A stretch of 64,000 bases of DNA, from assembly GCF_042685745.1 (NCBI RefSeq), contig NZ_JBHUNT010000001.1, positions 1,550,001 to 1,614,000 of the forward strand. The letters are read 5' to 3'. This DNA is from Prauserella_A oleivorans. Its GTDB lineage: Bacteria > Actinomycetota > Actinomycetes > Mycobacteriales > Pseudonocardiaceae. The position numbers were made by a program, and so were the translations under genes. How positions within the stretch are numbered: the first letter of the stretch is position 1; each line of letters starts with the position of its first letter. Shown piece after piece: positions 8,748 to 18,906 of this stretch. The notes beneath the pieces were generated by a model, which had not been told where the DNA came from, ran no database searches, and was given only the letters and a program-made list of their open reading frames with translations.

Positions 8748-8823
8748 CCGGATTGACGCGCCCGCGCGCCCGGGCCACGTATCGTGAACGCGATCTCAGG
8801 CGCGCGTACCCGAAGGAGCGCAG

Positions 8824-9249
8824 GTGACCACGCCGAACGACATCCCACGCAGGCTGTTCCTGACGATCGGCAGGCTGTCGCGATCACTGCGTCAGGCCGG
8901 TTCGCCCGGGCCCGGCCACGGGGCCATCTCGGCCATGGCCACGCTCGGCGCGCACGGGCAGCTGCGGCTGGGCGACCTCGCCGCAAAGGAGGGCGTGGCC
9001 GCCGCGACGATGTCGCGGATCGTCGCCTCGCTCGTCGAGGCCGGATACGTGCGCCGGGAGTCCGATCCCGCCGACCGGCGGGCCTGGCTCGCGACCCTCA
9101 CCGAGGAAGGCGAGCAGCTGCTCAGCGGCGTCCGCTCCACGCGCGTGCACGAGCTGGGCAGGCGCATCGACAACCTGTCCGACCGGGATCGCCAGGCCCT
9201 CATCGACGCGCTGCCCGCGCTGGAGGCACTGCTCGACGACGGGGAGTGA
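8824..9249 (+). CDS. MarR-family transcriptional regulator
   Basis: A 141-residue winged-helix protein. The DNA-binding core runs LRLGDLAAKEGVAAATMSRI, then VASLVEAGYVRRESDP, followed by the wing DPADRRAWLATLTEEG, characteristic of MarR. A good SD (AAGGAG) is 5 nt before the GTG start. It sits on the plus strand between thiG and a convergent ion-channel gene, so its target is not evident from position. Confidence 0.85.
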   Translation: MTTPNDIPRRLFLTIGRLSRSLRQAGSPGPGHGAISAMATLGAHGQLRLGDLAAKEGVAAATMSRIVASLVEAGYVRRESDPADRRAWLATLTEEGEQLLSGVRSTRVHELGRRIDNLSDRDRQALIDALPALEALLDDGE

Positions 9250-9253
9250 GGGG

Positions 9254-10066
9254 TCAGCTCGGGTCGGGCTGCCGCTCGCGCAGCCGCGCGACCTCGGCGC
9301 GCAGCGCCCGCAGTTCCGCAAGAATCTGCTCGTTGACCGCCGCCTGCTCGGCGGCCTGCCGGTCCTCTTCCTCGCGGATCTCATCGCGCAGCTGTTCCTC
9401 CATCGCGCTCACCACCACGGCGATGAACAGGTTCAGCACCGCGAAGCTCGACACGAGGATGTAGACGACGAAGAAGATCCACGCCATCGGTGCCCGTTCC
9501 ATGACGGCATCGGCGATGTCGGGCCAGGCTTCGCCGGTCATCACCTGGAACAGCGTGAACAGCGACGTGCCGAGGTCGCCGAAGTCGTCCGGCACGATGC
9601 CGCCGAACAGCTTCGTCGCCATCACGCCCGCCACGAAGACGATCAGCCCGAGCAGCGCGGCGATCGAGGCCATGCCGGGCACCGCGGCCAGCAGCCCGGC
9701 CACCACCTTGCGCATCGACGGGACCAGCGAGACCAGCCGCAGCACGCGCAGGATCCGCAGCGCCCGCAGCACCGCGAACGGTCCGCTCGCGGGTACGAGC
9801 GCGATCCCGACCACCACCAGGTCGAAGAGGTTCCAGCCGTCGCGGAAGAAGGCGCCGCGGTAGACGTAGATCTTCGCGAGCAGCTCGGCGACGAAGATGC
9901 CCAGCGCGATGTAGTCGACCGTGTGCAGCAGGCCGCCGTAACCGGCCACGATGTCGCGCGAGGTCTCCAGCGCCAGCGTGACCGCGTTGACGATGATCAC
10001 GGCGATGACGAGGTTCTGGAACCGGCGGTCCTCGACCAGCCGGCGCAGCCGGGCGCGTAGAGTCAC
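9254..10066 (-). CDS. Single-domain voltage-gated cation channel (NaChBac-like fold)
   Basis: A 270-residue protein with six membrane segments. S4 (residues about 97-122) carries arginines at every third position (RALRILRVLR), the voltage-sensor pattern. The pore loop between S5 and S6 reads FQVMTGEAWPD, which keeps the Thr-x-Glu-x-Trp pattern of bacterial sodium channels (TLESW) with a different filter. S6 is followed by a charged coiled coil (about 222-265), as in homotetrameric channels. A sodium, calcium or mixed cation channel is likely; selectivity cannot be read with certainty. It converges on the MarR gene 4 bp away. Confidence 0.82.
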   Translation of the reverse strand: MTLRARLRRLVEDRRFQNLVIAVIIVNAVTLALETSRDIVAGYGGLLHTVDYIALGIFVAELLAKIYVYRGAFFRDGWNLFDLVVVGIALVPASGPFAVLRALRILRVLRLVSLVPSMRKVVAGLLAAVPGMASIAALLGLIVFVAGVMATKLFGGIVPDDFGDLGTSLFTLFQVMTGEAWPDIADAVMERAPMAWIFFVVYILVSSFAVLNLFIAVVVSAMEEQLRDEIREEEDRQAAEQAAVNEQILAELRALRAEVARLRERQPDPS

Positions 10067-10076
10067 GCGCCGGATC

Positions 10077-10928
10077 CTATTCGGGTGATCGCTGTCCGGT
10101 CCCGGGCTCGGCGGCCAGCCGCCAGAACGCCGACACCGGCCCGACCTTCGCCCCCATCGGGTACGAGTGCTCGACGGCGTTGCTGACGAACCACTTGCCG
10201 AACCTCGCCGCCTCCGGCACGGTCATGCCGCGCGCCAGCCCCGCGGTGAGCGCGGAGGCCATGGCATCGCCCGCGCCGTGGGTGTGCGGGGTGGAGAACC
10301 GGGGCCCGGGCAGCTCGAGGAATTCGGAGCCGTCGTAGAGCACGTCGACGCACTCCGGGTCCTCGACGAGATGGCCGCTCTTCACGAGCACGTAGCGAGG
10401 CCCCAGCTCGTACAGCGCCGCGGCGGCGTCGCGCATCAGGTGCCGATCGGTGACCTCGATGCCCGTGAGCAGCCGGACCTCGTCGAGATTGGGGGTCAGC
10501 ACGGTCGCGCGGGGCAGCAGCTCCTCACGCAGTGCGTCGAGCCCGGCGTCGTCGAACAGCGGGTGCCCGTGCATGGAGGCCGCGACCGGGTCGACGACGA
10601 AGGGCACGTCGGTGTCCCTCCCGATGCCCGCCGCGTCGCAGGCGGCGGCGACCGCGCGGATGATCTCGCCGGAGGCGAGCATGCCGGTCTTGGCCGCCTC
10701 GAGGCCCATGTCCGCGGCCACCGCCTCGATCTGACCTGCCACGATGTGCGCCGGGATGTCGGCCCTGTCGTGCACGCCGAGGGTGTTCTGCACGGTCACC
10801 GCGGTGACGGCGACCAGGCCGTGCACGCCGCAGGTCAGGAACGTCCGCAGGTCGGCCTGCAGGCCGGCTGCTCCGCCGGAGTCGGACCCGGCGATGGTCA
10901 GTGCGGCGGGCGGTCGGGCTTCGCTCAT
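10077..10928 (-). CDS. thiD: HMP/HMP-phosphate kinase ThiD, copy 1
   Basis: A 283-residue ribokinase-fold enzyme that phosphorylates hydroxymethylpyrimidine twice. Motifs include LTIAGSDSGGAAGLQADLRT, AKTGMLAS, FVVDPVAASMHG, LTPNLDEVRLLTG, VLVKSGH and HTHGAGDAMASALTA. It is clearly paralogous to the next thiD along its whole length. The active-site loop has GAGD, as in general ribokinases, where ThiD of E. coli has GTGC. It is separated from the second copy by 104 bp and may be read from the same transcript. Confidence 0.88.
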   Translation of the reverse strand: MSEARPPAALTIAGSDSGGAAGLQADLRTFLTCGVHGLVAVTAVTVQNTLGVHDRADIPAHIVAGQIEAVAADMGLEAAKTGMLASGEIIRAVAAACDAAGIGRDTDVPFVVDPVAASMHGHPLFDDAGLDALREELLPRATVLTPNLDEVRLLTGIEVTDRHLMRDAAAALYELGPRYVLVKSGHLVEDPECVDVLYDGSEFLELPGPRFSTPHTHGAGDAMASALTAGLARGMTVPEAARFGKWFVSNAVEHSYPMGAKVGPVSAFWRLAAEPGTGQRSPE

Positions 10929-11032
10929 GGCCTCCAGTGTCGCTGGCCGGGTGTGGGCCGGACCAGCGGGGGCGCGGCCGGTGTCACCGCGCCCACTCTC
11001 CGGGCAGGCCTCTCGGTACCGGGCCGGGCCGC

Positions 11033-11853
11033 TCAGTTGCCTCCGGCGAGCCGCCAGAAGGGCGACACGGGGCCGATTCCCTTGCCCAGCGGGTAGGCCT
11101 GCGCGACCGAGCGTTCGATGAACCGCTTGCCCTCCCCCACGGCGTCCGGCACGGCCATGCCTTTGGCCAGCGACGCCGTGATCGCCGAGGCGAGGGTATC
11201 GCCGCCGCCGTGGGTGTGCTCGGTGGCGTGCCGTGGCCCGTCGAGCCGGACGTACCGGCTGCCGTCGGAGAGCAGGTCCACGCATCGTGGGCTGTCGTGC
11301 AGGTGGCCGCCCTTGACCAGCACCCACTCCGGTCCGAACGCGAGGAGGGCGTCGGCCGCCTCGCGCTGGGTGGTCTCGCCGGTGACGTGCACGCCCGTGA
11401 GCAGGCGCACCTCGTCGAGATTCGGCGTGACGAGCGTGGCGCGCGGGAACAGCTCGGTGCGGATGGCCTCCAGGGCTTCCTCCCGCAGCAGCGGGTCGCC
11501 GTGCATGGAGGCGGCGACGGGGTCCACGACGAACGGCGTGCCGGTGCCGCGTCCGATGTGGACCTCGTCGAGCGTCTTCGCCACCGCCTGGATGATCTCC
11601 ACGGTGGCGAGCATGCCGGTCTTGGCGGCGTCCACTCCCATGTCACCCGCCACCGCCTTGATCTGGGCGGTGACGATGTCGACCCCGATCTCGGTGAACC
11701 CCTCGACACCCAGCGAGTTCTGCACGGTGACCGCCGTGATCGCCGTCATCCCGTGCACTCCGCAGGCGAAGAAGGTCCGCAGGTCGGCCTGGATGCCGGC
11801 ACCGCCGCCCGAGTCGGACCCGGCGATGGTCAGCGCGGTTCTCGGCGTGGTGG

Positions 11854-11857
<4 letters not shown>
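11033..11857 (-). CDS. thiD: HMP/HMP-phosphate kinase ThiD, copy 2
   Basis: A 274-residue paralogue of the downstream thiD with LTIAGSDSGGGAGIQADLRT, AKTGMLAT, FVVDPVAASMHGD, VTPNLDEVRLLTG, VLVKGGH and THGGGDTLASAI. Its start overlaps the thiC stop by four bases (ATGA), so it belongs to the thiC riboswitch transcript and is the better candidate for the main thiamine enzyme. Both copies keep the substrate and ATP motifs, so neither looks inactive. Confidence 0.9.
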
Positions 11858-13500
<1,643 letters not shown>

Positions 13501-13510
13501 AAGAAGTCAC

Positions 13511-13618
13511 TCCCTACGCTGGCATTACCCAGTCAGGTTCATGCGGTCGGCGGCACCGGGTCCACGAAACGGACACCAGCCGCCCTCTCAGCCCGCCAAG
13601 GCGCGAGCTCCCGCGTTC
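13511..13618 (-). ncRNA. TPP riboswitch upstream of thiC
   Basis: Read on the minus strand: GCGGGAGCTCGCGCC, GGCGGGCTGAGAGGG, a variable stem, then CATGAACCTGACTGGG, TAATGCCAGCGTAGGGAG. These are the conserved THI-box segments in the correct order. The terminal GTAGGGAG also serves as the ribosome binding site of thiC, giving a direct route for translational repression by thiamine pyrophosphate. Confidence 0.93.
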
Positions 13619-13659
13619 TGCAGTTGTCCACCCGACCATGCCATGTCGGACGGCAGAGC

Positions 13660-14601
13660 TCAACCCACAAGTTCGCTCGGGACCGCCAGCACGTCCACCA
13701 TGGCGCCGTTGCGCAGCACGGTGACCGGGAGCCGCGTGCCGATGACCTCGGCGAACAGCTGCCGTTGGATTCCCTGCGCGTCCGAGATCCGTTCGCGCCC
13801 CACGGTCAGCACCAGGTCTCCCGCCCGGAGTCCGGCCCGGTCGGCGGGGCCGCCGGGTACGACCTCGACCACGCGCAGGCCGGCGGACTGCCCGGTACGC
13901 GCCGCGATGTCGTCGGGTAGCGGAGCCGGAACGCCGACGACCCCGAGGTAGGCACGCCGGACGCGGCCCTCCACGAGCAGCGTGTCGATGATCCGCCGGG
14001 TGGTCGCGTTGATCGGAACCGCGAGGCCCAGCCCGAACCCCGCGACCGCCGTGTTGATGCCCACGACGCTTCCGGCCGAGTTGGCGAGTGCGCCCCCGGA
14101 GTTGCCGGGGTTGAGCGCGGCGTCGGTCTGGATGACGTCCTCGATCACGCGCGCCATGCGGCCCTGCCGGACCGGGATCGCACGTCCGAGCGCGCTCACC
14201 ACGCCGGCGGTGACCGATCCCGAGAAGCCGAGCGGGCTGCCGATCGCCACCACCAGCTGGCCCACGACCAGCCGGTCGGCGTCACCGAGCCGGGCGGCGG
14301 GCGGTGCCGCATCGCGGACCCGCAACACGGCGAGGTCGGACAGCGGATCGGCCCCGACGACGCGGAAGCCGGCCTCCGTGCCGTCGTTGAAGGTGGCGGT
14401 ACCGCGCTGGTCACGGCCGACCACGTGCGCGTTGGTGAGCAGATAGCCCTCGTCGTCGAACACCACCGCCGATCCGCCCCCGCGCGGCAGTCGTATGCTC
14501 GCCACGTGCGGCGTGACGGAGGTGGCGACGGAGCTGACCGCGCGCGAGTATGCGTCGAGCGGGTCGACCGGGTCGGGCTGGGCAGGGTCGAAGTCGCGCA
14601 T
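13660..14601 (-). CDS. HtrA/DegP-like S1C serine protease with PDZ domain, apparently cytosolic
   Basis: A 313-residue trypsin-like protease. The triad is visible as His in LLTNAHVVG, Asp in PLSDLAVLRV and Ser in NPGNSGGAL. A PDZ domain follows (LGVVGVPAPLPDD to the end, with VVPGGPADRAGLRAGD). Unlike most HtrA proteins it has neither signal peptide nor membrane anchor, so cytosolic action or non-classical export is implied. I prefer an ATG start; a GTG three codons upstream has a less suitable SD. It lies between the thiC leader and def, on the same strand as both. Confidence 0.85.
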   Translation of the reverse strand: MRDFDPAQPDPVDPLDAYSRAVSSVATSVTPHVASIRLPRGGGSAVVFDDEGYLLTNAHVVGRDQRGTATFNDGTEAGFRVVGADPLSDLAVLRVRDAAPPAARLGDADRLVVGQLVVAIGSPLGFSGSVTAGVVSALGRAIPVRQGRMARVIEDVIQTDAALNPGNSGGALANSAGSVVGINTAVAGFGLGLAVPINATTRRIIDTLLVEGRVRRAYLGVVGVPAPLPDDIAARTGQSAGLRVVEVVPGGPADRAGLRAGDLVLTVGRERISDAQGIQRQLFAEVIGTRLPVTVLRNGAMVDVLAVPSELVG

Positions 14602-14716
14602 CGCGATCACCGCCGGGGATTACACCGTTGCACCTGTCTCGATTGTGCGCCGGTTGCGGGCGGGCTCGCCCTGCGTTCGCCGTGGGCTGAAGTGCGGGCC
14701 GGGTCGGGGCGCGAAG

Positions 14717-15268
14717 TCAGCGCGGTGGCAGCCAGCTGTTGCCGGGCACGCCCCACTTGTTGGCCTTGAGCATCTTCTTGGCGGCCCGGGCGTGCCTGCC
14801 GACGAGCCGGTCGAGGTAGAGGTAGCCGTCGAGGTGATCGGTCTCGTGCTGCAGGCAGCGCGCGAAGTACCCGGTGCCCTCGACCTCGATGGGGTTGCCC
14901 TCGGCGTCGAAGCCGGTGACCTTGGCCCAGCTCGCCCGGCCGGTCGGATACGCCTCGCCGGGGACGGACAGGCAGCCTTCCCAGTCGTCGTCGGGGTCCG
15001 GCATGGTCTCGGGGATCTCGGAGGTCTCGAGCTTCGGGTTCACCACGACGCCCTTGTGCCGCACCCCCTCGTCGTCCGGGCAGTCGTAGACGAACAGCCG
15101 GAGGTCGAGGCCGATCTGGTTCGCCGCGAGCCCGACGCCTTCGGCGGCGTACATCGTCTCGAACATGTCGTCGACGAGCGTGCGCAACTCGTCGTCGAAC
15201 TTCTCCACCTCACGGGTGGGGTTGTGCAGCACGGGGTCGCCGGCGATGACGATGGGGTGAACGCTCAC
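14717..15268 (-). CDS. def: Peptide deformylase
   Basis: A 183-residue metalloenzyme removing N-formyl from nascent proteins. The three signature motifs are GVGLAANQIG, WEGCLSVPG (metal-binding Cys) and LQHETDHLDG (HExxH). It uses a GTG start. It is divergent from the DUF3263 gene across 241 bp. Confidence 0.95.
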   Translation of the reverse strand: MSVHPIVIAGDPVLHNPTREVEKFDDELRTLVDDMFETMYAAEGVGLAANQIGLDLRLFVYDCPDDEGVRHKGVVVNPKLETSEIPETMPDPDDDWEGCLSVPGEAYPTGRASWAKVTGFDAEGNPIEVEGTGYFARCLQHETDHLDGYLYLDRLVGRHARAAKKMLKANKWGVPGNSWLPPR

Positions 15269-15509
15269 GGTCCCATTGAACTAGGTCGCGCGTGGCGCGT
15301 CGTCGGGGGGCGGTGGTCGGGCGGGGGTGGAACGGGCTCGCGCGGAGCGCCTCGGCGGGTGGCGCGGTCTGCCGTGCGCGAACCGGCCCGGCTCGCCCAG
15401 ATGGGCACGGGACGCGCCGGGCGTGCTCCGGGACCGGGACTGCTCTGCGTGATCTAATGGCCTCGCGGAACCACAGCCGTGTCATTTCGCCGAGAATGCG
15501 AGGAGCCAG

Positions 15510-15833
15510 ATGGACGCCGCGGAGTCGATGGCCCGGAAGGACCAGCCGTCCCCGCCCGCCTCGGCCGACCAACCCGCGGAGGGGCTCACCCAGCGTGAGC
15601 AGGAGGTGCTGGCGTTCGAGCGCCAGTGGTGGAAGTACGCCGGGGCGAAGGAACAGGCCATTCGCGAGCTGTTCGGGATGTCGCCCACCCGCTACTACCA
15701 GATCCTGAACCGGCTCATCGACAAGCAGGAAGCCATGCGGGCAGATCCGATGCTGATCAAGCGGCTGCGGAAGACGCGCGCCGCACGGCAGCGCACCCGG
15801 GCGGCGCGGCGGTTGGGGATTGAGCTGCCATGA
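15510..15833 (+). CDS. DUF3263 protein (small helical, putative DNA-binding)
   Basis: A 107-residue basic protein. The core LTQREQEVLAFERQWWKYAG to RYYQILNRLIDKQEA is the actinobacterial DUF3263 region, which resembles a helix-turn-helix of sigma-region-4 or LuxR type, followed by an Arg-rich tail. The ATGA overlap with the next gene shows coupling. The same two-gene order, next to def, occurs at Rv0430-Rv0431 in M. tuberculosis. Function is not established. Confidence 0.8.
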   Translation: MDAAESMARKDQPSPPASADQPAEGLTQREQEVLAFERQWWKYAGAKEQAIRELFGMSPTRYYQILNRLIDKQEAMRADPMLIKRLRKTRAARQRTRAARRLGIELP

Positions 15834-16495
15834 GCGTCTTCGACGGCCTGTCCAGGCCGATGCGTGCCGCAGGCCTCGGACTGCTCGCGGTCGCGGTGAT
15901 CGCGGCCGTGCTCGGCGGGGTCACGCTGCTCACCGGCAACGGTGGCGACCCGACCGCGGCTCCGTCCACGTCCCGGACTCCGCCCGGCGACGGTCAGGGC
16001 AGCCCCTCGCGGCAGCCGTCGTCCTCGGCACCGGCGACGACCACGCCGGGCACCCCGCCGGGCAGCGCCTCCGCCACCACTCCGCCCGGCGGCACCAGTG
16101 CCGCGCCCGGCGGGGACGGCACCGGTGACGCCGACGGCTCCGACGGCGACGGCGCCGGGGACGGCGGCAACGGCCAGGACCAGCAGGCCGGCACCAGGTC
16201 GGTGGGTGTCCGGGTCTACAACAACAGCACCATCTCCGGGCTCGCGCGCGAGGCCGCCGATGACCTGCGCGGTCAGGGCTGGAACGTCGTCCAGGTGGAC
16301 AACTACTCGGCCGGCATCATCCCCACGAGCACCGCGTACTTCCGGCCGGGCACTCCCGAGGAGGAGGCGGCGCGGGCGCTGGCGCAGCAGTTCGGGTTGC
16401 GCGTCGAACCCCGCTTCGACGGCATCAAGGACTCCAGCCCCGGCGTGATCGTGATCGTCACGCGGGACTACCAGGGCGTCGTCCAGGGCAAGTAG
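15830..16495 (+). CDS. LytR_C-domain envelope protein (VirR/Cei-like)
   Basis: A 221-residue single-pass protein. A membrane helix spans about residues 12-36. A Pro/Ser/Thr/Gly-rich periplasmic linker runs to about 120, and a LytR_C domain closes it (VGVRVYNNSTISGLAREAAD, then VIVIVTRDYQG). It lacks the catalytic LytR-CpsA-Psr domain. By position and architecture it matches mycobacterial Rv0431 (VirR), implicated in envelope integrity and vesicle release. It is translationally coupled to DUF3263. Confidence 0.83.
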   Translation: MSVFDGLSRPMRAAGLGLLAVAVIAAVLGGVTLLTGNGGDPTAAPSTSRTPPGDGQGSPSRQPSSSAPATTTPGTPPGSASATTPPGGTSAAPGGDGTGDADGSDGDGAGDGGNGQDQQAGTRSVGVRVYNNSTISGLAREAADDLRGQGWNVVQVDNYSAGIIPTSTAYFRPGTPEEEAARALAQQFGLRVEPRFDGIKDSSPGVIVIVTRDYQGVVQGK

Positions 16496-16529
16496 CCGCC
16501 CGTTCTTTCCCGGCCGCAGTTCGCACGCC

Positions 16530-16546
16530 GCACCGGTTATCGGTGC
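16530..16546. terminator. Possible weak hairpin between convergent genes
   Basis: GCACCG, a five-base loop, then CGGTGC lies between the convergent LytR_C and AAA ATPase genes. No T-run follows on either strand, so a termination role is only suggested by location. Confidence 0.25.
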
Positions 16547-16615
16547 TCGGCGGTCCTGCCCCTCCCGCTCGACGAAGCACCCCATACCCCGCCCGCTACG
16601 GCAACGCGGCCGCCG

Positions 16616-18856
16616 TCAGCGGTTGGCGGCGTAGGCCTCCAGCGCGGCGAGCTGGGCCGGGTCGAGGGACGGGCGCACCACGTCGCGGGCCTTGGCCAGG
16701 TGCTCCGCGGCCACCTCGGTGGCCTCCAGCGACTCGCGCATGGCCGTCAGCGCGGCTTCGCGGATGAGCGCGGCACAGTCGGCGGCGGAGTACCGGTCGA
16801 GGCCGGCGGCCAGCTCGTCCAGGTCGACATCGGACGCCAGCGGCGTGTTCCGGGCACTGGCTCGCAGGATCGCCGCGCGGGCCTCGGCGTCCGGCGGGGG
16901 CACGTAGATCAGCCGCTCCAGCCGTCCCGGCCGCAGCAGCGCCGAATCCACCAGCTCGGGACGGTTTGTCGCACCGAGCACCATGACGTCGCGCAGCGGC
17001 TCCACGCCGTCGAGTTCGGTCAGCAACGCCGCCACGACGCGGTCGGACACACCGGAGTCGCTGGACTGGCCTCTGCGCGGGGCGAGCGCGTCCACCTCGT
17101 CGAGGAAGATCAGCGAGGGGGAGGCCTCGGCAGCGCGACGGAAGAGCTCGCGCACGGCGCGCTCCGACTCGCCGACCCACTTGTCCATCAGCTCGGCGCC
17201 CTTGACCGCGAACACGTTGAGCGCGCCGGTCCCGGCCAGCGCCCGCACCAGGAACGTCTTGCCGTTGCCGGGCGGGCCGTACAGCAGCACGCCGCGTGGC
17301 GGGTCGACGCCGAGCCGGGAGAACGAATCGGGGTAGCGCAGCGGCCACAGCACGGCCTCGGTGAGCGACTGCTTGACCTCGACCATGTCGCCGACGTCGT
17401 CGAGGGTCAGCCCGCCGGTGGCGAGGGTGTCCGATTCGGACATGGAGATCGGGCGGACGGACTCGAGCGCGTCGAGCAGGTCCTGCTGGGCGATGCGCGG
17501 TTCGGACTCGCTGTCCCGCTGCCGCAGCGCGGCCCGCAACGCGGCGTCGCGGCGCAGCGCCAGCAGGTCGGCGGCCGCGAACCCGGGGGTGCGCTCGGCG
17601 ATGACACCGAAGTCCACATCGGGTTCCAGCGGCGTGTCCCGCAGCAGGATGCGCAGCAGTTCGGTCCGCACGGCGGCGTCGGGCAAGGCCAGCACGAGTT
17701 CCCGGTCGAGCAGGTCGACCGCGCGCAGGCGAGCGTCCACGGACTCCGGGTGCGCTGTCGTGGCCACGAGCGCGAACCCCGGCCGTCCGAGCGCCTCCCG
17801 CAGGCGGTCGAGCAGCACGGTCGCGACAGGTGGCTGCTGCTGGGCGGGCAAGAGAGCGTCGATGTCGGTGATGAGCAGCACTCCCGCGCCGTCGCCGGAG
17901 ACGGTCGCGTCGACGGCCTGCGCGAGCCGGGTGAGCGCGGCGTCGGGTTCGAGCACCGCCACCGACGGCGCGGCCAGCGTCACCACCCGCACCTTCTCGG
18001 CATGGGCCACCGAGCGGACGAGCGTGGCCTTGCCGACGCCCTCCGGACCCGCCAGCAGCACGCCGAGCCTGCTGGACGTGCCCAGCTTGGCGAGCAGGTC
18101 GGGGCGGTGGAAGGCGAGATCGAACCACTCGGCGAGCTTGCGCGCCGGAGCCGACTGGCCGGCCAGGTCCGCCAGCGGCGGGGGCGGGTTCTCGGTGTCG
18201 TCGTCGACGACGATCTCCGCGACCTCCGGTTCCGGTGCCCGTGTCGTGGTGCGGGCGGCGGCCTCCGGCTCGGCCGGTGCCGGGCTCTCGTCGCCGCGCC
18301 AGCGCACCACAGTGGACTGTCCAACGGCGACGGGACCTTCCGGTTCCGTCGCGGTGACCGTGAGCAGTTCGCTGGTCCACGTCGCGCCGATGGCGCGGGA
18401 GAGCTGGCCGCGTACCGCGGAGACGTCCGAGCCGGGCGGTGGAGCCAAATCCTGCGGCAGGAGCGACACCGCGTCGCCGACCGTGAGTACCTTGCCGATC
18501 AGCGCGAGCCGCAGGTGGCCCGACGTCAGCGACATGCTGGCCAGCCGGGAGCCCGACACCGTCACCGTGCGCGCGACCGACACCTCGCACGGCGCGACCA
18601 CGACCTCGGAACCCTCGGTGACGCCGAGGTTGGCCATCGTGACGTCGTCCACCAGCACCACGCCGGGCGCACCGCCGCCGGTGGCCGGAGCCGCCAGCGC
18701 GGCGCTCACCCGAGCGCCGGTGAGCCGTACCGCGTCCCACGCCCGCAGGCCCAGCGCGTCGAGGACCTCCGGGTGCAGCCGCACGACACCGCGGCGGGCG
18801 TCGAGAGCCGAAGGGGTGTGCCGGACGGTCAGGGCGATCTGCGGTGAGGACGTCAC
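16616..18856 (-). CDS. CDC48/VCP-like double AAA ATPase with degenerate first ATPase site
   Basis: A 746-residue protein with a Cdc48-like N domain (residues about 1-170) and two AAA modules. In D1 (about 225-450) the Walker A is GPEGVGKAT, with Ala where Ser/Thr should follow the Lys, and the Walker B is LLITDIDAL, with Ile in place of the catalytic Glu. In D2 (about 490-740) the motifs are intact: GPPGNGKTF, SLIFLDEVDAL, and ATNRPELVDSALLRPGRLER with arginine finger residues. It probably acts as a hexameric unfoldase powered by D2. It lies downstream of pssA on the same strand, as in Rv0435c-Rv0436c. Confidence 0.87.
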   Translation of the reverse strand: MTSSPQIALTVRHTPSALDARRGVVRLHPEVLDALGLRAWDAVRLTGARVSAALAAPATGGGAPGVVLVDDVTMANLGVTEGSEVVVAPCEVSVARTVTVSGSRLASMSLTSGHLRLALIGKVLTVGDAVSLLPQDLAPPPGSDVSAVRGQLSRAIGATWTSELLTVTATEPEGPVAVGQSTVVRWRGDESPAPAEPEAAARTTTRAPEPEVAEIVVDDDTENPPPPLADLAGQSAPARKLAEWFDLAFHRPDLLAKLGTSSRLGVLLAGPEGVGKATLVRSVAHAEKVRVVTLAAPSVAVLEPDAALTRLAQAVDATVSGDGAGVLLITDIDALLPAQQQPPVATVLLDRLREALGRPGFALVATTAHPESVDARLRAVDLLDRELVLALPDAAVRTELLRILLRDTPLEPDVDFGVIAERTPGFAAADLLALRRDAALRAALRQRDSESEPRIAQQDLLDALESVRPISMSESDTLATGGLTLDDVGDMVEVKQSLTEAVLWPLRYPDSFSRLGVDPPRGVLLYGPPGNGKTFLVRALAGTGALNVFAVKGAELMDKWVGESERAVRELFRRAAEASPSLIFLDEVDALAPRRGQSSDSGVSDRVVAALLTELDGVEPLRDVMVLGATNRPELVDSALLRPGRLERLIYVPPPDAEARAAILRASARNTPLASDVDLDELAAGLDRYSAADCAALIREAALTAMRESLEATEVAAEHLAKARDVVRPSLDPAQLAALEAYAANR

Positions 18857-18906
18857 GCCCCCACTGTATTGCCCTCACCCGGCCGGGGGCGGCGGAACAG
18901 GCCGCC

